Shown piece by piece: positions 51,783 to 60,025 of a DNA stretch of 64,000 bases. The stretch is taken from contig JAIEMW010000001.1 of the NCBI GenBank assembly GCA_019751815.1, forward strand, positions 1 to 64,000, written 5' to 3'. The DNA is from Cyanobacteriota bacterium (GTDB lineage Bacteria > Cyanobacteriota > Vampirovibrionia > Vampirovibrionales > Vampirovibrionaceae). The stretch's first letter is position 1. Every line of letters starts with the position of its first letter. Both the position numbers and the translations under genes were made by a program. The notes under the pieces were generated by a model that was not told the DNA's origin, did no database searches, and saw only the letters and a program-made list of their open reading frames with translations.

Positions 51783-52723
51783 AGCTCTGCCACGCTGTGG
51801 TGGTGGTGTTCTGGTCCTTGGTGGCTGATGTCGTCTTGTTCTATATGCACCACGACATCCACGAGACTGGGCGAAAATGCCTTTTGAATGGCTTCTTCGA
51901 CACTACCGGCTACATCATGCCCTTCTGCAACCGTCATATTGGGATCCACTAAGACGTGGAGATCAATAAAAATATGGCTTTCAACCCCTCGGCTGCGAAT
52001 TTGATGCCAACCCCTGACTCCTGGAAGCGCCTGAATCAGGGAGGCAATATGATCCGGATCGACCACAGCGGCATCCACCAAGGCATCCCAATGCCGCATA
52101 ATAATCTCGTAACCAGCACGAAAGATAAGACCCACAATGGCAATCGCACTGGCCGTATCGAGCCAGTACATATGAAAGTAAATCCCCGCCATTGAGGCAA
52201 GCACCGTCACAGAAACCCAGACATCACTCATCGTATGAGAGGCATCTGCGGCCAGTAGATCGCTGTTTAGTCGTTTGGCTTGCTGCTTTTCGTAGAGGCT
52301 CACGCACAAACTAATCACCACGGAAGCCAAAACAACACCCAGACTCACCCAAGAGACTGTTGGTGTGTCTGGATCGGGATGTGTAAAGCGAAACCAGGCC
52401 TCTTGGAAGACATTCCAGGCGGCCAAAAACATAAAAAACGAGATAGCCACAGCAGCCAGGGCTTCAAACTTTTTGTGTCCGTAAGGATGCTTTTCATCCG
52501 GAGGATGATGGGCAAATTGGAGTGCCAGCCAGCCAATCACGTTAGAAAAAGAGTCTAACAGGGCGTGGAATCCATCAGCTAGCAGGCTGAGTGTGTGGGT
52601 GACCAGGCCCAGCCATAGTTTGGCAATGGCAACCAGCAAATTGAACCCAAATGTGATAACAAACACCTGTTGTGCCTGTTGATGTGAGGGCAATACAGTA
52701 GGGTTGTGCGGATTCATTGTCAT
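51773..52723 (-). CDS. Cation diffusion facilitator (CDF) metal exporter
   Basis: 316 residues. Six membrane helices; the metal sites are SLLADGFHALLDSFSN (HxxxD) in helix 2 and DASHTMSDVWVS in helix 5. The cytosolic domain (215-300) has GVRGWHQIRSRGVESHIFID, typical of ZT-dimer contacts, and the protein ends with a metal-binding EHHHHS. Exports zinc, cobalt, iron or manganese against protons; which is not clear from sequence. Confidence 0.93.
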   Translation of the reverse strand: MTMNPHNPTVLPSHQQAQQVFVITFGFNLLVAIAKLWLGLVTHTLSLLADGFHALLDSFSNVIGWLALQFAHHPPDEKHPYGHKKFEALAAVAISFFMFLAAWNVFQEAWFRFTHPDPDTPTVSWVSLGVVLASVVISLCVSLYEKQQAKRLNSDLLAADASHTMSDVWVSVTVLASMAGIYFHMYWLDTASAIAIVGLIFRAGYEIIMRHWDALVDAAVVDPDHIASLIQALPGVRGWHQIRSRGVESHIFIDLHVLVDPNMTVAEGHDVAGSVEEAIQKAFSPSLVDVVVHIEQDDISHQGPEHHHHSVAELKK

Positions 52724-52788
52724 GCTTACAGCTTAGCAAAGACGAACTGGCTTTGCTGCGCCTGAAAATCATTTGCAAAAATCAGCAG

Positions 52789-53304
52789 CTAGGCCAATAA
52801 CCAGCCAGCCTCACGCAAGCTTTGTTGTCGAAGCTTCTCGTAGGAAAGTTTTGGCAAGCTAATGGCGAGCGCCATCGATAATTGGGGAGAGAGACGGTGC
52901 AGCAGTGCCAAGGCTCTGGCAGTGAGGCTGTTCTCTACCAATTGAATTGTTCGCGTTCCGTTCTTCTTAGAAATTTGAATAATCACTGGCCGGGCGGTGA
53001 GTCTGGCATTTTCGATGTGCATGGCCCGTCTATCGACGTTATCACTGCTCGGGGGTTCAGCCTCGATCGCATTGAGGCGCTCTAAGTCTGGACCGGTGAA
53101 CAGCATAATTTCATTGCTGAGAGGGCTCATCATAACACTGCTTCGTCTTTGTGCTGCTGGGATTCGTTGTTCTTGTGCGGGTAAATGGTTGATTAAATGA
53201 GACCGCGCATCAAAAAAGTCGTGGACATTAACACGTTCTGAACCTTTCGCCTGTTGGACCAAGGCGCGGTAGACACCAGAGAATCGAATTGGATTCATAT
53301 TCAT
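52789..53304 (-). CDS. Hypothetical protein with N-terminal RFSG motif
   Basis: 171 residues from the ATG at 53304 (AAAGGAG 11 nt upstream). Begins MNMNPIRFSGVYRALVQQAK, and RFSG belongs to a short motif shared with other hypothetical proteins here. The middle is polar; the C-terminus is helical and basic (LTARALALLHRLSPQLSMAL). Not recognised. A 53-nt block upstream of it (53351-53403) is duplicated upstream of the TPR gene at 55944. Confidence 0.6.
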   Translation of the reverse strand: MNMNPIRFSGVYRALVQQAKGSERVNVHDFFDARSHLINHLPAQEQRIPAAQRRSSVMMSPLSNEIMLFTGPDLERLNAIEAEPPSSDNVDRRAMHIENARLTARPVIIQISKKNGTRTIQLVENSLTARALALLHRLSPQLSMALAISLPKLSYEKLRQQSLREAGWLLA

Positions 53305-53350
53305 CACGAAGCACACTCCTTTGATAATGGTTTTTATCTACTACATTGAT

Positions 53351-53403
53351 ACTAAAAAAGTGTGCTGAATGAAAGACGCAATTTGAGTTCTTGTCTGCTC
53401 TTT
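53351..53403. repeat. Duplicated upstream block, copy 1
   Basis: About 53 nt beginning ACTAAAAAAGTGTGCTGAAT match 55825-55877 at nearly every position. Copy 2 sits about 65 nt before a functional TPR-protein start; copy 1 now precedes gene remnants, so it marks the former 5' flank of a lost paralogue. Confidence 0.85.
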
Positions 53404-53445
53404 TAAAAGTGTGAACAATAAAGGTCTCTATTAGCTAAGCCAGCG

Positions 53446-53613
53446 TCTCACAGTGTTCGCACTGATCCCCTGTTCGAAAAGCTCGGGTTTGTTGATGTCG
53501 CCCGTGGGAAATATACCGATGTTAATGGCCCCCTTGGGTGATGTGTTTGTTCGCCGTCACGGCTCTAACCCAGTGAAACCAATTTTATTTGGTTTCAAAT
53601 TACCCGACTCTTA
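53446..53613 (+). pseudogene. Mosaic remnant of two gene families
   Basis: Three pieces lie in a row. At 53446-53458 TCTCACAGTGTTC matches the first codons of the TPR gene at 55944. At 53475-53514 a 40-nt stretch matches 56538-56577 of the same gene (EKLGFVDAAREKYT). At 53530-53613 the frame GDVFVRRHGSNPVKPILFGF then KLPDS and a stop matches GDVFVRRFASAPVKPVLFGL of the GNAT-like protein at 48101. No continuous reading frame joins them. A large internal deletion plus fusion is the simplest reading. Confidence 0.75.
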
Positions 53614-54062
53614 GGATTTTGCGACTTTCCTGGATTGGGAAAATCATATTTACCGAAAATCATATTTACATGGATCAACGGGATGCTTTAATTCACATTT
53701 CAGAAAGTGACAAACCTTCGTTTTCCCTTCGTTTCCGGATTCGTCTACATCCTATTGGGGGAATCTCTCTATTTTTGCTCTTATCAAGACTTGGATATTT
53801 GTTACTGCCCCAAAACTCACGAGGTTCTTGTAGACTTGCTGGAGCCCGGTTTACTGCTTAAAAGCTGGGAAAGCGCTTTAAACTACGGCTAGTAGGATAA
53901 TGGCTAAGGGGATTCGCTACAAAAAATTTGTAACGACAGATATTTGCGAAGGTGCTTTTTTAGGTGAGGGAATTACTGGAGAGATTCGAGGGCTTTAGAA
54001 TTATCTCTAATATAAGACCCTTCGACGTATTGATAAATTCAGCTAGTTTGTCAATCTGTTAT
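53614..54062. other. Decayed or non-coding stretch
   Basis: Short open frames exist (for example 53707-53892, whose product contains YFCSYQDLDICYCPKTHEVL, and 53900-53998, MAKGIRYKKFVTTDICEGAF) but none has a ribosome binding site and they switch frame, which fits gene decay. I call no gene here. Confidence 0.4.
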
Positions 54063-55487
54063 TTAGAGAGCTTTAACGTTTTTATGGAGTTCAAGGGCAA
54101 AGCAGGGCCACTCCTTATAGTCCTGGGGGGCAGTGCTTTTGCCAGGGTCTTGGGCAATGACTTTATTAGGGTATTTATAGAACAGGCTTAAGGCAGTCTC
54201 AATATTCCCCATATCGCTTCGGGCCAAGGGGTCTGGACCTGGAATTCTGCCAGCGGATTCCATAATAAAAACGTAGCCGGGGTCTTTTAATACACGAGCT
54301 ATTTCATCTATTACTTTTCTCACGTAATAAGAGTAGGGCAATGTTGCACAAGTATAGACTAGCCGGAATTGGTTATCTTGAAAGGGCATGGCATGCATAT
54401 CTCCGGAAACAATCATGCCGTTTCCTTCATCGTATAAATCGAGTCCAATCGTATTTTTTAAGCCTAAATATTTTCGAAAGAATAGAATTTCATCGATATA
54501 CCGTGGCCCTATAATCAAGGCTTCATCTTCCCGGTTGATTTTCTCTTCATCAATTAACCGGACTAGGGTTCTCAGTAGTAGGTGGTGATCCGTTTCATAT
54601 CCCCGGATGATGGAGAGATCTCGAATAGCATACCCTCCCGAAATTTGAGTTCGCCTCAGGGAATATTCTTTATTAATTTCTAAAAAACGTTCCGGGTTTT
54701 GTTCCGCTTTTAATTCGGACCACTCAGGAATCAGATCGGCCGCAATATCATTGGCATTGGGGCTTACTTGTGCCCGAGTCGGGACATAAGGATGCCCTGG
54801 TCCTATAACAGCTTTTAAAGCAGTCGGTAAAGCCTGTTCAAAAGAAGTCACAGAAGTTTGCCCGGTTAATAACCACAAAACGTGTAAGAAACGTTCACTT
54901 TGGTAAGAGTTGTAAGCCCCATCTTGGCCAATATATCGGCTTCGGATAATGGGTACAATATCGTCCAGGTAGTCATAATCGTTAAAGCGAGGAACAACTC
55001 CTTCTTCAATTACTTGCTCCAGGATGAGGCGGATAAGCTGTCTTCGAGTCTGCTGGAAATCAGCTTGTGCAGCTGCCTGATCTGCCTGAATCGACAAAGG
55101 GCTATCATTCAACAATGTTGTCAAATCGCCTTTTAAGTTTCCGGATGGCTCATGACCGGTGGCAACCCAGGAGATTGCCCGAGTCAAGATAGATATTTCC
55201 TCAGGCGTGTAAAGTGCTTCCTGCAATGCTTGGGGGAAGTTGCTGAGATCTGGTTGAATTTGGAGGCAATGCATCATTTTTGACAAAATGACTTGCTGAT
55301 CCTGATTGAAACGCAAATTAATTTTATCGAGATATTGCTGACGAATCTGCTCGGGGACATATTCAAACAATTGGTGCTTATCTAGCAAAGGATTAGAATA
55401 GACATCAATGAGCTTTTTTAAAAAAATGTCTTTACGAACTTGCTTTTTGAAAAACTTGAATTTTTGTTTGAGCGTTTGATTTGCCAT
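54063..55487 (-). CDS. Large protein with C-terminal methyltransferase-like domain
   Basis: 474 residues, AGGGAA before the ATG. Residues 1-310 are helical and unrecognised (basic start FKFFKKQVRKDIFLKKLIDV; QTRRQLIRLILEQVIEEGVV). From about 322 a Rossmann methyltransferase pattern appears: EALIIGPRYIDEILFFRKYL, TIGLDLYDEGNGMIVSGDMH, MPFQDNQFRLVYTCATLPYS and EIARVLKDPGYVFIMESAG. The glycine motif I is weak (IGPRY), so SAM binding is likely but not sure. Downstream of it in the transcript is the decayed region. Confidence 0.65.
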   Translation of the reverse strand: MANQTLKQKFKFFKKQVRKDIFLKKLIDVYSNPLLDKHQLFEYVPEQIRQQYLDKINLRFNQDQQVILSKMMHCLQIQPDLSNFPQALQEALYTPEEISILTRAISWVATGHEPSGNLKGDLTTLLNDSPLSIQADQAAAQADFQQTRRQLIRLILEQVIEEGVVPRFNDYDYLDDIVPIIRSRYIGQDGAYNSYQSERFLHVLWLLTGQTSVTSFEQALPTALKAVIGPGHPYVPTRAQVSPNANDIAADLIPEWSELKAEQNPERFLEINKEYSLRRTQISGGYAIRDLSIIRGYETDHHLLLRTLVRLIDEEKINREDEALIIGPRYIDEILFFRKYLGLKNTIGLDLYDEGNGMIVSGDMHAMPFQDNQFRLVYTCATLPYSYYVRKVIDEIARVLKDPGYVFIMESAGRIPGPDPLARSDMGNIETALSLFYKYPNKVIAQDPGKSTAPQDYKEWPCFALELHKNVKAL

Positions 55488-55664
55488 CGTTCCCTCGGTA
55501 TTCTTTCATTGCAGATATAATGTTGAAGCAGGATGGGAGCATTCTCTGAGGAAAAACACTTACGAATAGTCATTAATTTTTCCATAAAGACAATGAAATA
55601 AAAAATTTTATAAATTAAATTAACAATTATAAAGGCAGCTTGCTCAATATTTTATACTCCTAAC

Positions 55665-55694
55665 CTAGAAAAGCCTACTCTAGAAAAGCCTACT
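55665..55694. repeat. 15-bp tandem duplication
   Basis: CTAGAAAAGCCTACT occurs twice in tandem at 55665-55679 and 55680-55694, in AT-rich intergenic DNA. The rest of 55488-55943 holds the duplicated block at 55825-55877 and no gene. Confidence 0.85.
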
Positions 55695-55824
55695 TTAGTA
55701 GAAAATCTATTTATATTTGAGTAGAGCATGGGAAATAAGCTTAATAGACAGTGTGAGCGGGAAGTCCCCCATGAAATTGTCTTTTTTCAAATCTCTCTTG
55801 AACACCTGTCATTTCTACTTGGGT

Positions 55825-55877
55825 ACTAAAAAAGTGCGCTGAATGAAAGACGCAATTTGAGTTCTTGTTTGGTCTTT
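55825..55877. repeat. Duplicated upstream block, copy 2
   Basis: Partner of 53351-53403. It lies about 65 nt before the start of the TPR-like gene at 55944 and so may contain its promoter region or leader. Confidence 0.85.
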
Positions 55878-55943
55878 AGTTTGAAGTAAAGTCTGGGTCA
55901 GACAGTGTGTGCAAGAAAGGTGTTCAAGAAAGGTGTTAATGAG

Positions 55944-57092
55944 ATGAAGCTTCTCTCTCACAGTGTTCAGCTAGCCACGAATTCGCCCCAATTTTCTGGC
56001 AGTAACCCCAAACGCGCGCAAAGACGAGCAGACGCCGCAGCCAACAGGGCGTTACAGGATCAGTATTCGGTCGGTGTTAGAACAACCAGAGAAGCGCCAC
56101 CGGTTACCCAACCGGAGAAGGGAGCCATCAGTCATGCATATTTTGATGCGCTTGCTGCCGCAGACTGGTCAGAGCAGTTTTTAGCCCCCACCGCAAGTGG
56201 GTTTGAAAACATGCCTTATCGTTTCCCACTGGGCAGCACCGCGATCAGTATTCCTGGATACGACCCAGAGCCTATGATCAGCATGGCCCTTCCCCTCCCT
56301 TTGACAAAAGAAGAGCATCAGGCGCTGTCAACACTTTTTGATGAGGCAGGCCCGAAACCCAGAGGGGAAGTTACTCAAGGGGAAGTGATTCATGATGACT
56401 ATACTCAGCTGGAGAGATATCACCGCTTAGAAGCAGGCGTCAAGGACATTTTAAAAGTCTCGCCGTCATCAGGTAGAAACCCCCTGATTCCCTTTGCCAT
56501 GGCGGGTTTGGTGATGCTGCCTCATGCACAGTTACTGGAAAAGCTCGGGTTTGTGGATGCCGCCCGTGAGAAATATACTGAAATCGAAGAATCGGCCAAA
56601 TATGCTATTCCTGGCAGTGATTTGAACGCGGATACCCGGCATTTCATATACAGTGCCTTAGGAGATTTTGCACTTCGAGAAGGGCAACCTAAAAGAGCAC
56701 TGGCTTATTACGATCGCGCTCAGAAGACAGGGTGGGGTAAGATAAATCCAAGATACAAAGTCGCCGAAGCCAAAGCACATTTGGCGATGCTGCAGCCGAA
56801 TAAAGCCATTGCTGCCTACGAAGGCATGATGAAACTCCTCACTGACTCCCCACACAAGCAAGAAGAATGGGCGATGCTTTCTGTCTTGCGTGCTGAAAGC
56901 GCTCCAGAGAATCCTGTTCTCGCGTTTGCGGCTTTACTCAAACAACAGGGCAGGACGGAGCGTGAAGCGCAAGTGCGAACAACTTGGTCTGGCTGGGTTT
57001 CTGCTGCTGAAGCAAAGCTTGCCTCATTGCCTACAAGCGATGATCCCTATGCGGCGGAAATCGTCTCCGTTGATTGGTTTAGCAGAAGATAA
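55944..57092 (+). CDS. TPR-like repeat protein with N-terminal PQFSG motif
   Basis: 382 residues from the ATG at 55944 (AGGTG upstream); the frame is open to 55905. Begins MKLLSHSVQLATNSPQFSGS. Residues 195-320 have TPR-like helices: LLEKLGFVDAAREKYTEIEE, LGDFALREGQPKRALAYYDR and AKAHLAMLQPNKAIAAYEGM. No signal peptide. Role unknown. Fragments of a second copy are found at 53446-53514, with the duplicated upstream block, so the family once had two members here. Confidence 0.72.
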   Translation: MKLLSHSVQLATNSPQFSGSNPKRAQRRADAAANRALQDQYSVGVRTTREAPPVTQPEKGAISHAYFDALAAADWSEQFLAPTASGFENMPYRFPLGSTAISIPGYDPEPMISMALPLPLTKEEHQALSTLFDEAGPKPRGEVTQGEVIHDDYTQLERYHRLEAGVKDILKVSPSSGRNPLIPFAMAGLVMLPHAQLLEKLGFVDAAREKYTEIEESAKYAIPGSDLNADTRHFIYSALGDFALREGQPKRALAYYDRAQKTGWGKINPRYKVAEAKAHLAMLQPNKAIAAYEGMMKLLTDSPHKQEEWAMLSVLRAESAPENPVLAFAALLKQQGRTEREAQVRTTWSGWVSAAEAKLASLPTSDDPYAAEIVSVDWFSRR

Positions 57093-57120
57093 TCATCCAC
57101 ACTGATTTTTAATACTGATC

Positions 57121-58326
57121 TTAATGTGCTTGCTCTACCCAGTGGCTGTATTGGGGCGGCAGAATCAGCGCATCAATCAGCGCATCATGGTAACCCAGCG
57201 TCTTGCTAGCCCACCAGGGCCAGTAAGGATCACGCAGCATCTCTCGGGCGAGTAGCACAATATCGGCCTTGCCCTCAGTAATAATGTCGTTGGCTTGCTC
57301 TGGTTCCGTAATCATCCCGACAGCCGCTGTGGCAATCCCGGCTTCTTTTTTGATGGTCTCGCTAAACGGCACTTGCCAGTCTGGCTCAATGGGGTAATGG
57401 CTGACGCCTGGGGTGGCAAAGCCGGAGCTGCAATCGATCAGATCGACGCCGACGGCTTTGAGAAGCATGCTAAGCTGGACACTTTGTGCCAAATCCCAGC
57501 CGGTTTCTCCTTCTTTAGCCCAGTCCGTGCAGGAGAGTCTGACAGACATGGGTAATTCAGCAGGCCAGGCTTTTCGCATCGCTGTTGCTGTTTCTAACAC
57601 AAAACGGCAGCGGTTTTCAAAGCTTCCCCCGTAGCGATCATCGCGGTGATTGGTGAGCGGGGAGTAGAAACTATGCGCCAAGTACCCATGGGCGGCGTGG
57701 AGTTCGAGCCATTGAAAGCCCGCTTCTACGGCTCGCTGGGTTGCAGCCACAAAGGCGGCCTGGATTGCTTCTATCTCTTCAATGCTCAGTGCGTTGGGCA
57801 GTTTATTGAGTTTTTTCGGGTCAAACACCAAGGCGCTGGGGGCCAGTGTGGGCCATCCGCCTTCAGTGTCTTTCAGGTGATGCGCCCCTTCCCAGGGGCG
57901 GGCAGCACTGGCCTTGCGTCCAGCATGGGCCAGTTGAATCCCAGGAACACAGCCGTGCTCTTTTAAAAATTGTGTGATGCGCTTCATCGGCACAATATGG
58001 GCGTCACTCCACAGCCCGGCATCTTGCGGGGAGATTCGGCCTTCGGGTCGAACCGCCGTGGCTTCGGCGATGATCAGGCCCGCTCCACCCACAGCCCGTG
58101 AACCCAGGTGAACCAGGTGCCAATCGTTCATGAAGCCTTCTTGCGCACTGTACTGGCACATGGGCGAGACCCCAATCCGGTTTTTCAAACGAACACTGCG
58201 AAATGTGATCGGCGTAAAGAGGGCAGGACAGTCCGAAGACTCTGTCTTAACCGAGATGACAGCGGGTTTGGGGGCAGCACACATGGGATTAGGGTCTTTC
58301 TGCAAGATAAAGCAATCTAATGGCAA
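57121..58326 (-). CDS. Old-yellow-enzyme family NADH:flavin oxidoreductase (YqjM/NamA type)
   Basis: 401 residues; MCAAPKPAV at residue 15 is an alternative start. FMN-binding TIM barrel: LKNRIGVSPMCQYSA with the cysteine near the flavin that marks the YqjM subgroup, IQLAHAGRKAS, WLELHAAHGYLAHSF with the substrate-binding histidine pair, and YGGSFENRCRFVLE. Reduces activated C=C bonds with NAD(P)H, often for detoxification or stress. Stands alone, 21 nt before a hypothetical gene in the same direction. Confidence 0.92.
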   Translation of the reverse strand: MPLDCFILQKDPNPMCAAPKPAVISVKTESSDCPALFTPITFRSVRLKNRIGVSPMCQYSAQEGFMNDWHLVHLGSRAVGGAGLIIAEATAVRPEGRISPQDAGLWSDAHIVPMKRITQFLKEHGCVPGIQLAHAGRKASAARPWEGAHHLKDTEGGWPTLAPSALVFDPKKLNKLPNALSIEEIEAIQAAFVAATQRAVEAGFQWLELHAAHGYLAHSFYSPLTNHRDDRYGGSFENRCRFVLETATAMRKAWPAELPMSVRLSCTDWAKEGETGWDLAQSVQLSMLLKAVGVDLIDCSSGFATPGVSHYPIEPDWQVPFSETIKKEAGIATAAVGMITEPEQANDIITEGKADIVLLAREMLRDPYWPWWASKTLGYHDALIDALILPPQYSHWVEQAH

Positions 58327-58347
58327 GTGGCAGTATTTATCGATTAA

Positions 58348-58815
58348 CTAACCTTTTGGCTTTAAACTGGCTTGGATCGCCTTTCGAGCATCATTCATGC
58401 GCCGGCCAATCCCCAGGCGGATGGGTTCAATATCGGCAAGCAGCTGTTTGGGTCCATGTTTTCTTTGGGCAGTCATGCGTTGCACCAGGGCGTGTGCTTC
58501 TTTCTTCAGCTTGCTGGCGCTTTGAACAATGGCGTACACGGCATCGCTTTGCTCTTTGGAAAGCAGACCTTGGTGGGGGCCAGGTGCCAGGCGAAACGTG
58601 AGGCTGCGCTCAAAGCAGTCTGTGGCTTTTTTGCCAGTGCTTTGGCCAGCACGAGGTCCGCCTTTTTGAACCAAAACGCTGAGTCCATAGAGGTTACTTC
58701 GCCCGTGACGAAACAAACCCGCTTCTTTAAGGGCTTTTCGTGCAGTTTCTCGGCCAAGCTGCAGGGCCCTACTGGCAAATTGCGGTGCGTTACGGCGGGT
58801 GTTACTCAGTTGCAT
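58348..58815 (-). CDS. Basic hypothetical protein with N-terminal PQFAS motif
   Basis: 155 residues, strongly basic. Begins MQLSNTRRNAPQFASRALQL; then GRETARKALKEAGLFRHGRS and a helical C-terminus (VQSASKLKKEAHALVQRMTA; MNDARKAIQASLKPKG). Not recognised. Could bind nucleic acid. Upstream of the oxidoreductase, spacing 21 nt. Confidence 0.6.
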   Translation of the reverse strand: MQLSNTRRNAPQFASRALQLGRETARKALKEAGLFRHGRSNLYGLSVLVQKGGPRAGQSTGKKATDCFERSLTFRLAPGPHQGLLSKEQSDAVYAIVQSASKLKKEAHALVQRMTAQRKHGPKQLLADIEPIRLGIGRRMNDARKAIQASLKPKG

Positions 58816-59026
58816 GCAGCGACTCCTTTTGGGATGACTTGTTATTCCACAGAATAAAAACCGGGCGGGCCTGAAATTGCCGAACGGGGGAGGATGCTAT
58901 GCTGGCGTACCAGAAGAACCTCTCATGTCCTGCTTTTTGTTTTTCTATCTGCTTTTTGGGTCCCTCGGCTCCCCGCCTGTTGCACTCGCGCATGAGGTTA
59001 TGCTACCTTAAGCATCACTGTGTTTT

Positions 59027-59103
<77 letters not shown>

Positions 59104-59407
59104 TTTTTTAAAAAGCAAGGTGAGTAACCCCCTTAACCGAAAGCTTCACTTTGCTAGATAGCTTTACCAAGGCCTTTGGTATGATGTTTTGGTGTTTTGA
59201 CCAAAATAATTGTGTCGATTAAGGCCAGCTAAACCCCTTTTGGACTAACAAGATATGGTCTTTAGAAACACTCAGTAGGATGCGCGGCAATGCCAATATC
59301 AAGTTGATGCGTCTATGCCGGCAGAAGAAATACTTATCGCTGTGATGTAAGAGTGAACGCAAGATATTTAGCAGTGTTCCCTTTGCTATGAATGACTTGC
59401 AAAATTA
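59104..59407. other. Junction between tRNA-Ile and the defence genes
   Basis: No gene. Two hairpins: TACCAA/TTGGTA (59165-59181) and TTTTGGT-GTTTTG-ACCAAAA (59187-59206), neither with a T tract. Composition shifts to AT-rich through this stretch. No repeat of the tRNA 3' end and no integrase are seen. Confidence 0.5.
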
Positions 59408-60025
59408 GTGGCTAAAAACCCTTTGCATTTGTTCACAAGTGGTCTCTTTTTTTTATCAAAAGATATAACTTTAGAAGATAGAGTTCATTTTGAAATTGGC
59501 AGTATCAATTTGGCATACCGTAACAAAGTCTATGTTTGTTTTGATGGTGATAAAGATATAACGCACTATCGCTTATTGAAGGCATGGTATACCAATCCTG
59601 GCATTAATTTCGACTTTTTTGACGCCCATAATCTTATACAAGCTAGAGATACAAGTACTACAGAAACTATCAAAAGAAGCCTTCAGACAAGGCTACTCAA
59701 TACCCGTGAATTTATGGTCTTGATTGGGGAAAGCACAAAGTACCTCTATAAGTTTGTTCGATGGGAAATTGAGGTTGCCCAAGATATGCAGCTGCCCATT
59801 ATTGCTGTGAACTTGAATGGGAAGAAGAGAATGGACCCACAGCTTTGCCCTGCTCTTATTAGAGATAATCTTGCAATCCATGTTCCTTTCAAATCTGAGT
59901 CTATTAGTTATGCTTTAAAAAACTGGCCTTCCTCAGCTGCAAAGCTTAGAGCTGAGAGAAAAAAAGGAGCTTTTTATTATACTGATGATGTATACCAAAA
60001 ATTAGGTGTGAGGCAGATGAGATGA
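59408..60025 (+). CDS. thsB: TIR-like (DUF1863) protein, Thoeris ThsB-like sensor/NADase
   Basis: 205 residues, GTG start without a clear ribosome binding site. Residues 39-165 match the MTH538 TIR-like fold: NKVYVCFDGDKDITHYRLLK, FDFFDAHNLIQARDTST, TREFMVLIGESTKYLYKFVR and then W119-E120 in RWEIEVAQ, where the glutamate is the expected catalytic residue, and LPIIAVNLNG. In Thoeris this protein senses infection and turns NAD+ into a signal. The first 38 residues are an extra tail. It overlaps the next gene by 4 nt (ATGA). AT-rich compared with both flanks, suggesting transfer. Confidence 0.87.
   Translation: MAKNPLHLFTSGLFFLSKDITLEDRVHFEIGSINLAYRNKVYVCFDGDKDITHYRLLKAWYTNPGINFDFFDAHNLIQARDTSTTETIKRSLQTRLLNTREFMVLIGESTKYLYKFVRWEIEVAQDMQLPIIAVNLNGKKRMDPQLCPALIRDNLAIHVPFKSESISYALKNWPSSAAKLRAERKKGAFYYTDDVYQKLGVRQMR

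Noticed and set aside
53589..53998. Short hydrophobic and charged open frames
   Set aside because: They change frame, lack ribosome binding sites and follow directly on gene remnants, so they are more likely decayed sequence than genes.
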